Shown piece after piece: positions 7,183-15,265 of a stretch of 42,830 bases of DNA (its first letter is position 1; every line of letters starts with the position of its first letter). The notes under the pieces were generated by a model that saw nothing but the letters and a program-made list of their open reading frames with translations, was not told the DNA's origin and made no database searches. Source of the DNA: Micropruina sp. (GTDB lineage: Bacteria > Actinomycetota > Actinomycetes > Propionibacteriales > Propionibacteriaceae). The translations under genes and the position numbers were made by a program. The stretch is taken from the NCBI RefSeq assembly GCF_027492755.1, contig NZ_JAPUED010000199.1:1-42830 (forward strand), written 5' to 3'.

Positions 7183-8475
7183 ATGTCCCCGCGCAATCAC
7201 CTGATCGACCTCTCCAGGGCCCTGTCCGTGGTCGTGGTGGTCACCTTCCACTGCCTGCTGTACCAGATCGTGGTGGTGGACGGCCGTCCGCAGGTGGTGC
7301 CCTGGGCACCGCAGCCCCATGCGGCGTGGTGGACGGCGAGCTGGTTCGTGATGATCATCCCGCTGTTCTTCATCGCCGGCGGCTTCGCGCATGCGCTGGT
7401 GATCGACCGGATGCGCCGCGAAGGCAGCAGCTACTCGCACTATCTGGCGGCCCGGGCGCGTCGGCTGGTAGGCCCCTTGCTGCTGTTCGTCGGCTTCGCC
7501 ACAGTGCTGAGCACCGCCGGCGCCTGGCTGTATTCGGCGGACGTCAGCGTCGGCCTGAGCGTCCAGTTCGCCCAGCTGCTGTGGTTCGTGGCGATCTATC
7601 TGGTGATCGTCGGCGTCGCGCCGCTGATGGTGACCCTGCACGACCGGTTCGGGATCTGGCCCCTGCTGGTGCTCACCGTACTGGCGGCCGCCGTGGACGC
7701 CTGGTCGTTCGCGGCCGGCGACCCGGGGCTGCGCTACTGGAACCTGCTGACCGTGTGGCCGATGTGTCATCAGCTGGGCATCGCCTACCACCGGGGCTGG
7801 TTCCGGCGTGGGCCGGTGTGGATTCCGGTGGCGGTGGTCGTCGCCGCGGTGGTCGCGATTCCGGTGCTGGTGTTCGGCCTCGGGTATCCGGCCTCGTCGA
7901 TCGGTCTGGGCGACATCCCGATCGCGAACGTGCTGCCGCCCACCATGGCGATGATCGTGCTGGCCTGCGGACAGACCGCCGCGCTGGGGTTGCTGGAGCG
8001 CGCCGGGGTGGCCCGGACGCTGCCGCCCCGGGTCGAGCGCGGGCTGGGCCTCGCGAACGCGCTGGCGGTCACCACCTACCTGTGGCACATCCCGTGCATC
8101 ACGATCGCCGGCGGGTTGCTGTTCGGACTGTCCCGGCTGGCTCCCGGACTGACCGGAGCGGCGCTCTCCCAGGCCGCGGTGGTGCTGGTGACCTGGCTGC
8201 TCATCGTCGCGCTGATCCCGCTGATCGGACGGCTGGAGTACGCCCTGATTCCTCCGCTGGTGCGGACGCCGGGCCGAGAGGCGGTCGGCGCCTACCTGCT
8301 GCTCACCGCCGGGACGGCGCTGGTCTGGCTGCACGGCACGGTCATCCATCCCAGTGAGCCCTGGTCGTCGGCCGGGCTGCTGCTGCTCGGGGGTGGCATG
8401 ACCTGGCTCGCTCACGCGATGAGAGCGCCCGCCCCGGCCACCACTCGGACGCCGACTCCCCCGCCCATAGACTGA
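7183..8475 (+). CDS. Membrane acyltransferase 3 family protein
   Basis: This 430-residue integral membrane protein belongs to the acyltransferase 3 family, which transfers acetyl or other acyl groups to sugars, lipids or cell-wall components at the membrane. The conserved N-terminal pattern R...H is present in LIDLSRALSVVVVVTFHC (Arg and His within the first 25 residues), and the late YLWHIP motif is typical. About ten hydrophobic segments can be followed through the chain, with a short Pro/Ala/Thr-rich cytosolic tail. No SGNH domain is fused. It starts leaderless and is followed 26 bases later by a VTT-domain gene on the same strand, probably in one transcript. The substrate cannot be told from sequence. 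Confidence 0.85.
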   Translation: MSPRNHLIDLSRALSVVVVVTFHCLLYQIVVVDGRPQVVPWAPQPHAAWWTASWFVMIIPLFFIAGGFAHALVIDRMRREGSSYSHYLAARARRLVGPLLLFVGFATVLSTAGAWLYSADVSVGLSVQFAQLLWFVAIYLVIVGVAPLMVTLHDRFGIWPLLVLTVLAAAVDAWSFAAGDPGLRYWNLLTVWPMCHQLGIAYHRGWFRRGPVWIPVAVVVAAVVAIPVLVFGLGYPASSIGLGDIPIANVLPPTMAMIVLACGQTAALGLLERAGVARTLPPRVERGLGLANALAVTTYLWHIPCITIAGGLLFGLSRLAPGLTGAALSQAAVVLVTWLLIVALIPLIGRLEYALIPPLVRTPGREAVGAYLLLTAGTALVWLHGTVIHPSEPWSSAGLLLLGGGMTWLAHAMRAPAPATTRTPTPPPID

Positions 8476-8501
8476 AGCTCGCGGCGACGGAAGGTGGTGC
8501 G

Positions 8502-9023
8502 GTGGATCCGACCCAATGGGACGCCCCCTTCCCCCTGATCGTGACGGCGCTGTTCATCATCGTGCTGACCCGGTCGAACGCCACCTACTGGGCCGGACGC
8601 CTGGTGGCACGCGGTGCCTCCCGCACCAGGGCCGCACGGTGGATGGAGACGGCCGGCTATCGGCGCGCGATCGAGCGGCTGAACCGCTGGGGGGCGCCGG
8701 CGGTGAGCGCCTCGTTCCTGACCATCGGCGTGCAGACGCTGATCAACCTGGCGGCGGGTGCCGTCCGGATGCCACTGACCCGCTACATACCGGCGACGAT
8801 CGTGGGGTCGATCGCCTGGGCATTTCTCTACGGCACGGTCGGGTTCGTCGGCTTCGAAGCGTTCTCCCTGCTGTGGGAGCACTCCCCCGTCGTGGCGTCG
8901 GGTGCCGCTGTGGTGGCGTTGGCCGCGCTGGCCTGGTTCGTCGTCCGGCAGGTGCGGCAGAGCCGCGCGACGACTGGCCCCGAGCCGGCCGCACCCGCGG
9001 AGGATCGACCCATTGTTGGTTGA
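8502..9023 (+). CDS. DedA-like VTT-domain membrane protein
   Basis: This 173-residue membrane protein has the core of the VTT/DedA family. The central stretch RLNRWGAPAVSASFL is followed by INLAAGAVRMPLTRYIPA and then a membrane helix starting GSIAWAFLYGTVG, matching the usual G..AV...RF.P..R.....AG...M....F....GA..W pattern. DedA proteins are linked to lipid flipping across the membrane. The GTG start has a GGAAGG about 8 bases upstream, and the gene follows the acyltransferase closely. The TGA stop lies inside a family A repeat (GGTTGAGCTTGTCG), so the last residues (about PIVG) are encoded at the edge of that element and the C-terminus may have been reset by its insertion. Confidence 0.75.
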   Translation: MDPTQWDAPFPLIVTALFIIVLTRSNATYWAGRLVARGASRTRAARWMETAGYRRAIERLNRWGAPAVSASFLTIGVQTLINLAAGAVRMPLTRYIPATIVGSIAWAFLYGTVGFVGFEAFSLLWEHSPVVASGAAVVALAALAWFVVRQVRQSRATTGPEPAAPAEDRPIVG

Positions 9024-9093
9024 GCTTGTCGAAACCCCTTGCCAGCCCTGCGTCATCCGAGTCTCGACAGGCTTGACCGACGGTGCATGGGTT
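9012..9093. repeat. Family A repeat pair, diverged, supplying a stop codon
   Basis: GGTTGAGCTTGTCGAAACCC lies at 9018-9037 and a degenerate inverted arm, GTCTCGACAGGCTTGACCGA, at about 9061-9080. The TGA in the first arm ends the VTT gene. The arms still pair over about 13 bases with mismatches. Confidence 0.8.
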
Positions 9094-9141
9094 TCCTCGG
9101 CCGGATTCGCCGGATCCACCGCATGGGGCGCGCAGCCCGCT

Positions 9142-9147
9142 TAGGGT
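9142..9147 (+). promoter_or_regulatory. -10 element of the YwiC-like gene
   Basis: TAGGGT ends 7 bases before the GTG at 9155, giving a leaderless arrangement. This site decides the start against an ATG 72 bases upstream that lies within repeat-derived sequence. Confidence 0.5.
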
Positions 9148-9154
9148 TGCTCTT

Positions 9155-9943
9155 GTGGCTGGTCGAGCATCCGCTGGATGGGTACCCAACCAGCACGGTG
9201 CCTGGGCGATGCTGGCGGTACCGATCGCGGCAGGCCTCACGCTTCGTCCCACGGGGTCGGCCTATGCGCCGTTCCTGGCCGCCTGCTGCGTACTCGGCTA
9301 TTTCGCCTTCCACGCCAGCTCGCAATGGTTGAAGAGCGCTCCCGTGCGGCGCGGACGCTATCGGCCGGCGATGCTGGCCTACACGGCACTCGCGCTGGGC
9401 GTCGGCGTGATCGCCCTGGCGCTCGGCGGCTGGCCCCTGCTGCACTGGCTGCCGCCCGTCGTCGCGCTCCTGGCACCCGCGCTCTGGCTGGCGCAGCACC
9501 GCAACGAACGCGCCCTTCTCGGCGGGGCGCTGACGACCGCAGCGGCCTGCCTGACCACCGTCATCCTCGCTTACCGATCACCGGCGGCGGTCGTCGCGGA
9601 CTGGCCTGAGGCACGAACCGCGCTGCTGCTCGCCGCGACCCTGTTCGGCTACTTCTTCGGCACCGTGCTGCACGTGAAGAGCCTGATCCGCGAGCGTGGC
9701 AACCCTCGCATCGAGCACGCCTCCACCGTCTGGCACCTCGGCTGGACCGCGGCCAGCGTCCCGCTGTGGGGCTGGTTCCCCGGGCTGATCTGGACGGCGA
9801 TCTTCGCCGCGACCACGATCCGCACCGTGGCATTGGTACGGTTCGCCCGATCCGGCCCTGTTCGTCCGCTCACCATCGGCCTCATCGAAGTGGCGTTGAG
9901 CGCACTGGTGCTGGCCGGCGTCCTGGTCACCGCCGGCAGCTGA
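9155..9943 (+). CDS. YwiC-like membrane protein
   Basis: This 262-residue polytopic protein opens with the family hallmark WVPNQHGAWAMLAVP. It then shows about eight to nine hydrophobic helices, the loop WLKSAPVRRGRYRPA, and a late GNPRIEHASTVWHLGW motif. It belongs to the YwiC-like family (B. subtilis YwiC, encoded near nitrate-respiration genes), whose function is unknown. The GTG start at 9155 is preferred: it lies 7 bases after a TAGGGT box and just before the conserved motif. An upstream ATG at 9083 would add 24 residues of repeat-like sequence (MHGFPRPDSPDPPHG). A family B hairpin and a family A arm follow the gene. Confidence 0.8.
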   Translation: MAGRASAGWVPNQHGAWAMLAVPIAAGLTLRPTGSAYAPFLAACCVLGYFAFHASSQWLKSAPVRRGRYRPAMLAYTALALGVGVIALALGGWPLLHWLPPVVALLAPALWLAQHRNERALLGGALTTAAACLTTVILAYRSPAAVVADWPEARTALLLAATLFGYFFGTVLHVKSLIRERGNPRIEHASTVWHLGWTAASVPLWGWFPGLIWTAIFAATTIRTVALVRFARSGPVRPLTIGLIEVALSALVLAGVLVTAGS

Positions 9944-9964
9944 GCTGACCACCGGACGACCGGA

Positions 9965-9995
9965 CCGGAGATCCCGGCGTCCGCCGGGATGACGG
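9965..9995. repeat. Family B hairpin repeat
   Basis: ATCCCGGC (9971-9978) and GCCGGGAT (9983-9990) form a perfect 8-bp stem with a 4-base loop, within CCGGAGATCCCGGCG and GCCGGGATGACG flanks. The same flanks recur at 14171-14209. It lies 22 bases after the YwiC-like gene and may act as a terminator, although no T run follows. Confidence 0.8.
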
Positions 9996-10000
9996 GGCCT

Positions 10001-10055
10001 CCGCTGGTCGAGCTTGTCGAGACCCCTCCCGCGGCTTCGAAGGCTCAATCGGCGA
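10001..10055. repeat. Family A repeat, one intact and one decayed arm
   Basis: CGCTGGTCGAGCTTGTCGAG with ACCCC is intact at about 10002-10026. The partner arm is reduced to GGCTTCGAAGGCTCAATC. It lies upstream of the padR operator. Confidence 0.7.
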
Positions 10056-10086
10056 GCGACACGCGGGCTACCCTCGACATCGCCAT

Positions 10087-10132
10087 ACATACTCGGTATA
10101 TGCTCACCGACCAGGAGATATACCGAGTATGT
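10087..10132. promoter_or_regulatory. Double palindromic operator, probable PadR binding site
   Basis: ACATACTCGGTATAT (10087-10101) and ATATACCGAGTATGT (10118-10132) are perfect 15-base inverted copies separated by 16 bases. Each arm is itself a dyad, ATAC-N3-GTAT. The right arm directly abuts the AGGAG ribosome site (10133-10137) of padR, so bound repressor would block transcription or ribosome access. The ATAC...GTAT half-sites resemble operators known for PadR-family proteins. Binding by this PadR is inferred from position. Confidence 0.75.
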
Positions 10133-10143
10133 AGGAGTCGCTG

Positions 10144-10716
10144 ATGTCTGTACGACTGGGGCTGCTGGCGTTGCTGGCCGAAGGTCCGCGCTATGGCGCC
10201 GAGCTCAAGGCTGGGTTCGAGCAGCGCACCGGCGGCACCTGGCCGGTGAACGTCGGTCAGGTGTACACCACCCTGGACCGGCTGGAGAGGGACGGCCTGG
10301 TCACCGCCGGCGAGAGCGATGCCGAGGGACGCATCCGGTACGCGCTGACCGTTGCGGGACACGACGCGGTGACCCAGTGGTGGCGGACGCCGGTCGACCG
10401 GCAGGCGACCCCACGCGACGAACTGGTGATCAAACTGGCCATCGCTATCACCTCGCCCGGCGTGGACTCCGCCGCCGTCGCGCAGGCCCAGCGGTCGGCC
10501 ACCATGCACCGGCTCCAGCAGGCCACCCGGCTGAAGCAGTCGATCGATCCGGCGTCCGACCTGGCCTGGCTGATGGTGGTCGAACACCAGCTGTTCGCGG
10601 CCGAGGCCGAGATCCGCTGGCTCGATCAGGTCGAGGCCAGCGTCGCCCGGTTCGGTGCGACCGTGCCGGCCACGCTGGAAGTCGACGCCGAAGACACCGT
10701 CGAGGCCCGCCGATGA
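10144..10716 (+). CDS. PadR-family transcriptional regulator
   Basis: This 190-residue protein has a PadR winged helix at residues 1-80: RLGLLALLAEGPRYGAELK, then VYTTLDRLERDGLV and a wing with GRIRYALT. A C-terminal helical dimerisation part (about 95-175) resembles the Vir_act_alpha_C region. PadR repressors often respond to small toxic molecules. Its stop codon overlaps the ATG of the ABC ATPase gene (ATGA), so padR and both transporter genes are translationally coupled. The palindromic pair just upstream is the likely autoregulatory operator. This suggests the exporter is induced when a ligand releases PadR. Confidence 0.92.
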   Translation: MSVRLGLLALLAEGPRYGAELKAGFEQRTGGTWPVNVGQVYTTLDRLERDGLVTAGESDAEGRIRYALTVAGHDAVTQWWRTPVDRQATPRDELVIKLAIAITSPGVDSAAVAQAQRSATMHRLQQATRLKQSIDPASDLAWLMVVEHQLFAAEAEIRWLDQVEASVARFGATVPATLEVDAEDTVEARR

Positions 10717-11420
10717 ACACGCCGGCGCTGCGGCTCACCGATGTCGTGCGCACCCACGGCGGCGGCGACACCCTGGTGCATGCGCTGCGCGGGGTATCCA
10801 TGGAGGTCTGGCCCGGCGAGCTGGTCGCCGTCATGGGCCCCTCCGGCAGCGGCAAGTCGACGCTGTTGAACCTGGCCGGCGCCCTGGACCGGCCGACCGG
10901 CGGCGAAGTCGCCATCGACGGCGTCACGCTGAGTGGTCTGAAGCCCGAACAACTGGCCCAGCTGCGCCGCCGACGGGTCGGCGTGGTCTTCCAGAGCTAC
11001 AACCTGATTCCGGCACTGACCGCCGCAGAGAACATCGCTCTCCCCCTGGAGTTGGACGGCCAGGCGGCGCTCGCGGCCCGGCAGGAGGCCCGGGCGGTAC
11101 TGAAGGACCTCGGCCTGGGCGGACTGGCGGATCGGTTCCCCGACCAGCTTTCCGGCGGGCAGCAGCAGCGAGTGGCGATAGCCCGGGCACTGGTCGGTGA
11201 GCGCCGGCTGGTGTTGGCCGACGAACCGACCGGTGCGCTGGATTCCATCACTGGCGAGGAGGTGCTGGCAGTGCTGCGGGCGCGTTGCGACGGCGGAGCC
11301 GCCGGTCTGCTGGTGACCCACGAACCACGCCATGCCGCCTGGGCCGACCGGGTGGTCTATCTGCGCGACGGCGTCGTGGTGGACGGCACCGCCGTCCGCG
11401 ATGCACGGGTGCCGGCGTGA
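10713..11420 (+). CDS. ABC transporter ATP-binding protein (MacB/LolD type)
   Basis: This 235-residue ATPase has Walker A GPSGSGKSTLLNLAG, a Q-loop in VGVVFQSYNLIPALT, signature LSGGQQQRVAIARAL, Walker B LVLADEPTGALD and an H-loop in LLVTHE. The FQSYNLIP.LTA.EN pattern and the EPTGALD ending are typical of the LolD/MacB class that pairs with FtsX-like permeases. It starts inside the padR stop (ATGA) and its own stop overlaps the permease GTG (GTGA), so the three genes are one coupled operon. The transported compound is unknown; export of an antimicrobial or lipid is the usual role of this arrangement. Confidence 0.95.
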   Translation: MNTPALRLTDVVRTHGGGDTLVHALRGVSMEVWPGELVAVMGPSGSGKSTLLNLAGALDRPTGGEVAIDGVTLSGLKPEQLAQLRRRRVGVVFQSYNLIPALTAAENIALPLELDGQAALAARQEARAVLKDLGLGGLADRFPDQLSGGQQQRVAIARALVGERRLVLADEPTGALDSITGEEVLAVLRARCDGGAAGLLVTHEPRHAAWADRVVYLRDGVVVDGTAVRDARVPA

Positions 11421-14143
11421 GCACCGCGACAGCAGCCCGGACGGCGGCCGACGTTCCGCTGGGGCGGCCCCAGCCCCGAGTCCACTCTTGGTGGACCGGA
11501 TGGCGGTTGGCACTGCGGATGGCGCGTCGGGACGTCCGGCGGGATCGGGGACGGAGCTGGTTCGTCTGGCTGATGATCGCGATTCCAGTGGCTGTGATCG
11601 CCGCCTCGCAGGTGCTGGTCGCGTCATTCGACCTGTCGCCGCGGGAGTGGACCACACTTGCCACGGGCGGAAACCAGGCCAGTATCGACTGGACCGGGCA
11701 TCGGTTCGAGCCCGACCTGAACAGCCATGGGCAGGTGGTCGGCGACGACCCCGCGCCGGCCGAGGCACCGGCGCTCCCCGGCTGGGGAAAGACGCTGGCC
11801 TTGCGCCAGGCCGCGGTCGCGCGATTCCTCAACCGTCCTGTCGCCACCGTCACCTGGAGCACTCCGACCTTCGGGGTCGCCGAGCTCGGACTGATGATGG
11901 TCGGCGCCGATCCGCGCGATCCGTCGATGTCGGGGGTGATCCGGCTGACCGAGGGCCGGCTACCGGCCTCGCCCCACGAGGTCCTGGTCACCGCGCACGG
12001 CGTCCGGTCCGGCCTGCCGACCAGCGGGGACGTCCGGCTCACCCTCGGCGACGCCGTGGCCGGCTACACGGTGGTCGGACGCGCCGACCTGCAATTGCTC
12101 GGCAGCTATGACCTGATCGGCTACCCCCAGCCGGTGCACGATGAACTGGGTTTCCTGGTCCCCGGCGATCGGCCGGTGACCTGGGACGACGCGACCCGAC
12201 TCGCCCGCTACGGCTTCCAGACCACCAGCCTCGACATTGTGGCGCACCCGCCGAGACCACTGCCGACATCGGGGCCCGGTTTCGGGGTTGGCGAGGTGGC
12301 CCTGGTCGTCGGGCTGGTGGAGGTCGCTCTGCTGGTCGGGCCCGCGTTCGCGATCGGCGCCGCCCGGCAGCGGCGCAGTCTGGCTTTGGCGGCACTCAGC
12401 GGTGCCGCTCCGCGGCAACTGCGGCGGGTGGCGCTCGGACAAGCCTTGCTGCTCGGCTCGACGGCCGCGCTCACCGGCACCCTGGTCGGCGCCGGGGCGG
12501 GCATCGCGCTGTGGCCGGTGTGGGCGTCCGATCCGACCGAGACCCACGGCCCGCTGGACGTGCCGGTCGGGGCGCTGACACTTCTCTTCGTCCTGGCCGT
12601 GCTGACCGCGCTCGGCTCGGCGCTGGTCGCCGCCCGCGGCCTGGCCCGGATGTCGCTGGTCTCCGCCCTGAACGGCACCGCCCGCTCGGCTCCGCCCGGA
12701 CGCGGCGGCCCGATCGCCGGTGTGCTGCTGCTCGTTGCCGGGGTTGCCGTCACCTGGTGGTCCGTCACGCTGCCCCGCGGCGCCGGATCGCCGGTCATCT
12801 GGCTCTGCCTGGCCGGCGGGCTGGCGGCACTGGCTGGCCTCCTGCTCGGCATGCCCGCCCTGCTCCGGGTGTTGGCGCGGCTGGGTGCCGCTGCTCCGGT
12901 CGCCCTGCGGATGGCGCTGCGCGACCTGGCCCGGCACCGCGGCCGGGCAACGGCGATCATCGCCTCGGTGGCCGGCGGGGTGCTCATCCTCACCGCGATC
13001 TGGACGTCGATGGGCAGCACCGAGGCCGATTCGGCCCGCCGGCACCTTCCGATCACCCGCACCGGTCAGGCCGTGGTCGAAGGTGTGGCGAGCGAATCGG
13101 GCCTGGCCGGGCTCGCAGCCACCGTCCGCTCCGTCGACCCACGGCTGCGCACCACCCCGGTGGCGGGCGTTGACGTGCCTAAGCCCGGATCCGACGGCGA
13201 GACCCTCAGCATCGCGGCACTGCGGAAGGGCTGTACGGCAGCCGACGTGTCCGGCGGGACGGGACGGGTGCGGCCGGAGTGTCGCTCGCTGGTCGCGTAC
13301 ACCGGAACCGGGGTCCTGGTCGGAACGACCAGGGACCTGGTGCGGCTGTTCGGGCTGGACGCCGCCCAGGCCGACGCCCTCACGCACGGCAGGCTGCTGG
13401 TGAACACCGAGCCGGTAACGGAGTTCGAGGGCACCACCGTCAACGAGTTGGACCACGGACGGCTGCACGTCGTCTACCTCGACTATCTCGTCGGGCCGGA
13501 GCCGCGGGCGGCGTCGTTCCCAGCCGTCGCGATCAGCAGCGAGGTGATCGGCCGCGGCGCACCGCCGGCCCGCTACTCGGTGCTGGCCAGCACTACAACC
13601 GCCGCCTCGCTCGGCTGGTCGGTGAATGGCTGGCAGCTGCTGGTGGACGACCCGGACGGGCCGATCACGCCCGAAACCGAAGGGGCGCTGCGCGAGGCAC
13701 TGGCCACCCCAGGTATCCACTTCCAGGTGGAGCGCGGTTTCGTGCCGGAGCCACAGCCCGTGCTGTGGCTGATCGCCGGCACTCTTGCCCTGCTGGCTGT
13801 GATCGGCGCGGCTATGTCGACGATCCTGGCCGCTGCGGAGTTGCGTCCGTTCCTGGCCACCTTCGCCGCGGTCGGTGCGCCGCCGACGCTGACTCGGCGG
13901 CTGGCGATCGCGCAGGCCGCCGTGCTGGGTTTGCTGGCGTCCGGTCTGGGAGCGCTGCTCGGGATGGCGGTCGGAGCCCCGATCGGCATCATCTCCACCA
14001 GTTGGAGCGGAGAAGAACCAGTGGTGGCGCTGCCCTGGCTGACCGCGGGCCTGTTCGTGGTGGCGGTGCCGCTGGTCGCCGGAGCAGTGGCCGCGATCTC
14101 CACCTCTGCGAAGCCCCCGTCGATCACGGCGCGACCGGATTGA
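11417..14143 (+). CDS. ABC transporter permease with two FtsX domains
   Basis: This 908-residue permease begins with a membrane helix near residues 42-62 (WFVWLMIAIPVAVIAAS) and a large extracytoplasmic domain. A first FtsX helical bundle follows around 290-400 (GEVALVVGLVEVALLVGPAF; LALGQALLL...), then two linking helices. The second half repeats the plan: a helix at about 520 (ATAIIASVAGGVLILTAIW), an extracytoplasmic domain and a C-terminal three-helix FtsX domain. About ten membrane segments fit this large-permease class, which works as half of a mechanotransmission-type exporter with the preceding ATPase. The GTG start overlaps the ATPase stop (GTGA). The gene ends convergently with the oxidoreductase gene across a 122-base gap holding repeat elements. 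Confidence 0.88.
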   Translation: MSTATAARTAADVPLGRPQPRVHSWWTGWRLALRMARRDVRRDRGRSWFVWLMIAIPVAVIAASQVLVASFDLSPREWTTLATGGNQASIDWTGHRFEPDLNSHGQVVGDDPAPAEAPALPGWGKTLALRQAAVARFLNRPVATVTWSTPTFGVAELGLMMVGADPRDPSMSGVIRLTEGRLPASPHEVLVTAHGVRSGLPTSGDVRLTLGDAVAGYTVVGRADLQLLGSYDLIGYPQPVHDELGFLVPGDRPVTWDDATRLARYGFQTTSLDIVAHPPRPLPTSGPGFGVGEVALVVGLVEVALLVGPAFAIGAARQRRSLALAALSGAAPRQLRRVALGQALLLGSTAALTGTLVGAGAGIALWPVWASDPTETHGPLDVPVGALTLLFVLAVLTALGSALVAARGLARMSLVSALNGTARSAPPGRGGPIAGVLLLVAGVAVTWWSVTLPRGAGSPVIWLCLAGGLAALAGLLLGMPALLRVLARLGAAAPVALRMALRDLARHRGRATAIIASVAGGVLILTAIWTSMGSTEADSARRHLPITRTGQAVVEGVASESGLAGLAATVRSVDPRLRTTPVAGVDVPKPGSDGETLSIAALRKGCTAADVSGGTGRVRPECRSLVAYTGTGVLVGTTRDLVRLFGLDAAQADALTHGRLLVNTEPVTEFEGTTVNELDHGRLHVVYLDYLVGPEPRAASFPAVAISSEVIGRGAPPARYSVLASTTTAASLGWSVNGWQLLVDDPDGPITPETEGALREALATPGIHFQVERGFVPEPQPVLWLIAGTLALLAVIGAAMSTILAAAELRPFLATFAAVGAPPTLTRRLAIAQAAVLGLLASGLGALLGMAVGAPIGIISTSWSGEEPVVALPWLTAGLFVVAVPLVAGAVAAISTSAKPPSITARPD

Positions 14144-14170
14144 GCCCGGCGCTCGTCATGGCAGCGGTGC

Positions 14171-14265
14171 CGGAGATCCCGGCGTTCGACTCACAGCCGG
14201 GATGACGCGGCGGTGGAGTGGCGCGGACGGCGGGCTCCGGGGGTTCCGACGAGCTTCAACCAGCG
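14171..14265. repeat. Family B hairpin and decayed family A arm
   Basis: ATCCCGGC (14176-14183) and GCCGGGAT (14196-14203) pair across a 12-base loop. The flanks CCGGAGATCCCGGCG and GCCGGGATGACG match the copy at 9965. At 14238-14262 follows GGGTTCCGACGAGCTTCAAC, a diverged family A arm. The element lies between convergent genes and could serve as a terminator for both. Confidence 0.7.
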
Positions 14266-15261
14266 TCAGTCGAGGGTGATCGCCAACTTGCCGACGGCAG
14301 TGCCGGAACGCAGGACCTCATGCGCCTCGGCCAGGGTGTCCGGGCTGAGACCGGCCAGTGTTCGGGTCAGCGTGGTGCGGATCCGGCCCTGTTCGACGAG
14401 TTCCGCGGTGCGGGCGAGCAGGCGTCCCTGTTCGGCGACGTCCGGGGTGTCGTGGATGATCCGGGCGAACATGTACTCCCAGTGGAAGCTGATCGCCTTG
14501 GTCTTCAGCGCACCGAGTGGACCGGGATCGTCATCGACGGCGACGATCTCGCCGAACGGCTGCAACAGGTGCTGATAGTCGTCGAGGTTGCCGGCGGTGA
14601 ACGAGGAGAAGATCCAGCGGAGGCCGTCCGGAGCAACCGCAGCCACCTCGTCGCGCAGGTTGCGGTGACCGACCACCGCATCGGCGCCCAGGTCGCGCAC
14701 CCAGGCCCGGCTTTCGTCACGGCTCGCGGTGGCGATCACTGTCACGCCGGTCAGCACCTTGGCGAGCTGGATCAACACGCTGCCCACTCCCCCGGCGCCG
14801 CCGACGACCAGCAGCACTCCCCGGCTCTCGGGGATCAGCCGGAACTTGTCGAACAGCGACTCCCACGCGGTGATGGTGGTCAGCGGCAGCGCGGCCGCTT
14901 CAGCCCAGTCCAGGTTGCGTGGCTTGTGAGCGACGATCCGGGAATCGACCGCATGCAACTCGGCGTTGCTGCCCGGACGGCTGATGTCACCGGCGTAGTA
15001 GACCTCGTCGCCGACCGCGAACCCGGACGCCTGCGCACCGACCGCCTCGACGACGCCGGCCGCGTCGTAGCCCAGCTGCGTGCTCTCACCCGCACCGAGG
15101 CGCTTGAGCACCTTGGTGTCGACCGGGTTGACCGAGACTGCGCGGACCCGGACCAGCAGGTCGTGGGGGCGCAAGGCGGCAACCGGTACGCGTTCGGCGG
15201 TGAAGGCCGCCGCCCCGGATCGCCCGGCATGGGCGATCCAGGCGGTGGTGTGCTCGACCAT
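14266..15261 (-). CDS. Zinc-type alcohol dehydrogenase/quinone oxidoreductase family protein (MDR superfamily)
   Basis: This 331-residue medium-chain reductase has the GroES-like N-terminal part (LLVRVRAVSVNPVDTKVL, GYDAAGVVEAVGA) and a Rossmann domain with VVGGAGGVGSVLIQLAK and VIATASRDESRAWVRDLGAD. The SVNPVDTK motif and absence of the Cys-rich structural zinc loop place it with NADPH quinone oxidoreductases (zinc-independent, ZTA1/YogA-like). Likely reaction: NADPH-dependent reduction of quinones or enones. It starts only 4 bases after the nrdJ stop, so it is probably co-transcribed with nrdR-nrdJ, an unusual partner. The substrate cannot be deduced. Confidence 0.9.
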   Translation of the reverse strand: MVEHTTAWIAHAGRSGAAAFTAERVPVAALRPHDLLVRVRAVSVNPVDTKVLKRLGAGESTQLGYDAAGVVEAVGAQASGFAVGDEVYYAGDISRPGSNAELHAVDSRIVAHKPRNLDWAEAAALPLTTITAWESLFDKFRLIPESRGVLLVVGGAGGVGSVLIQLAKVLTGVTVIATASRDESRAWVRDLGADAVVGHRNLRDEVAAVAPDGLRWIFSSFTAGNLDDYQHLLQPFGEIVAVDDDPGPLGALKTKAISFHWEYMFARIIHDTPDVAEQGRLLARTAELVEQGRIRTTLTRTLAGLSPDTLAEAHEVLRSGTAVGKLAITLD

Positions 15262-15265
15262 CGGA

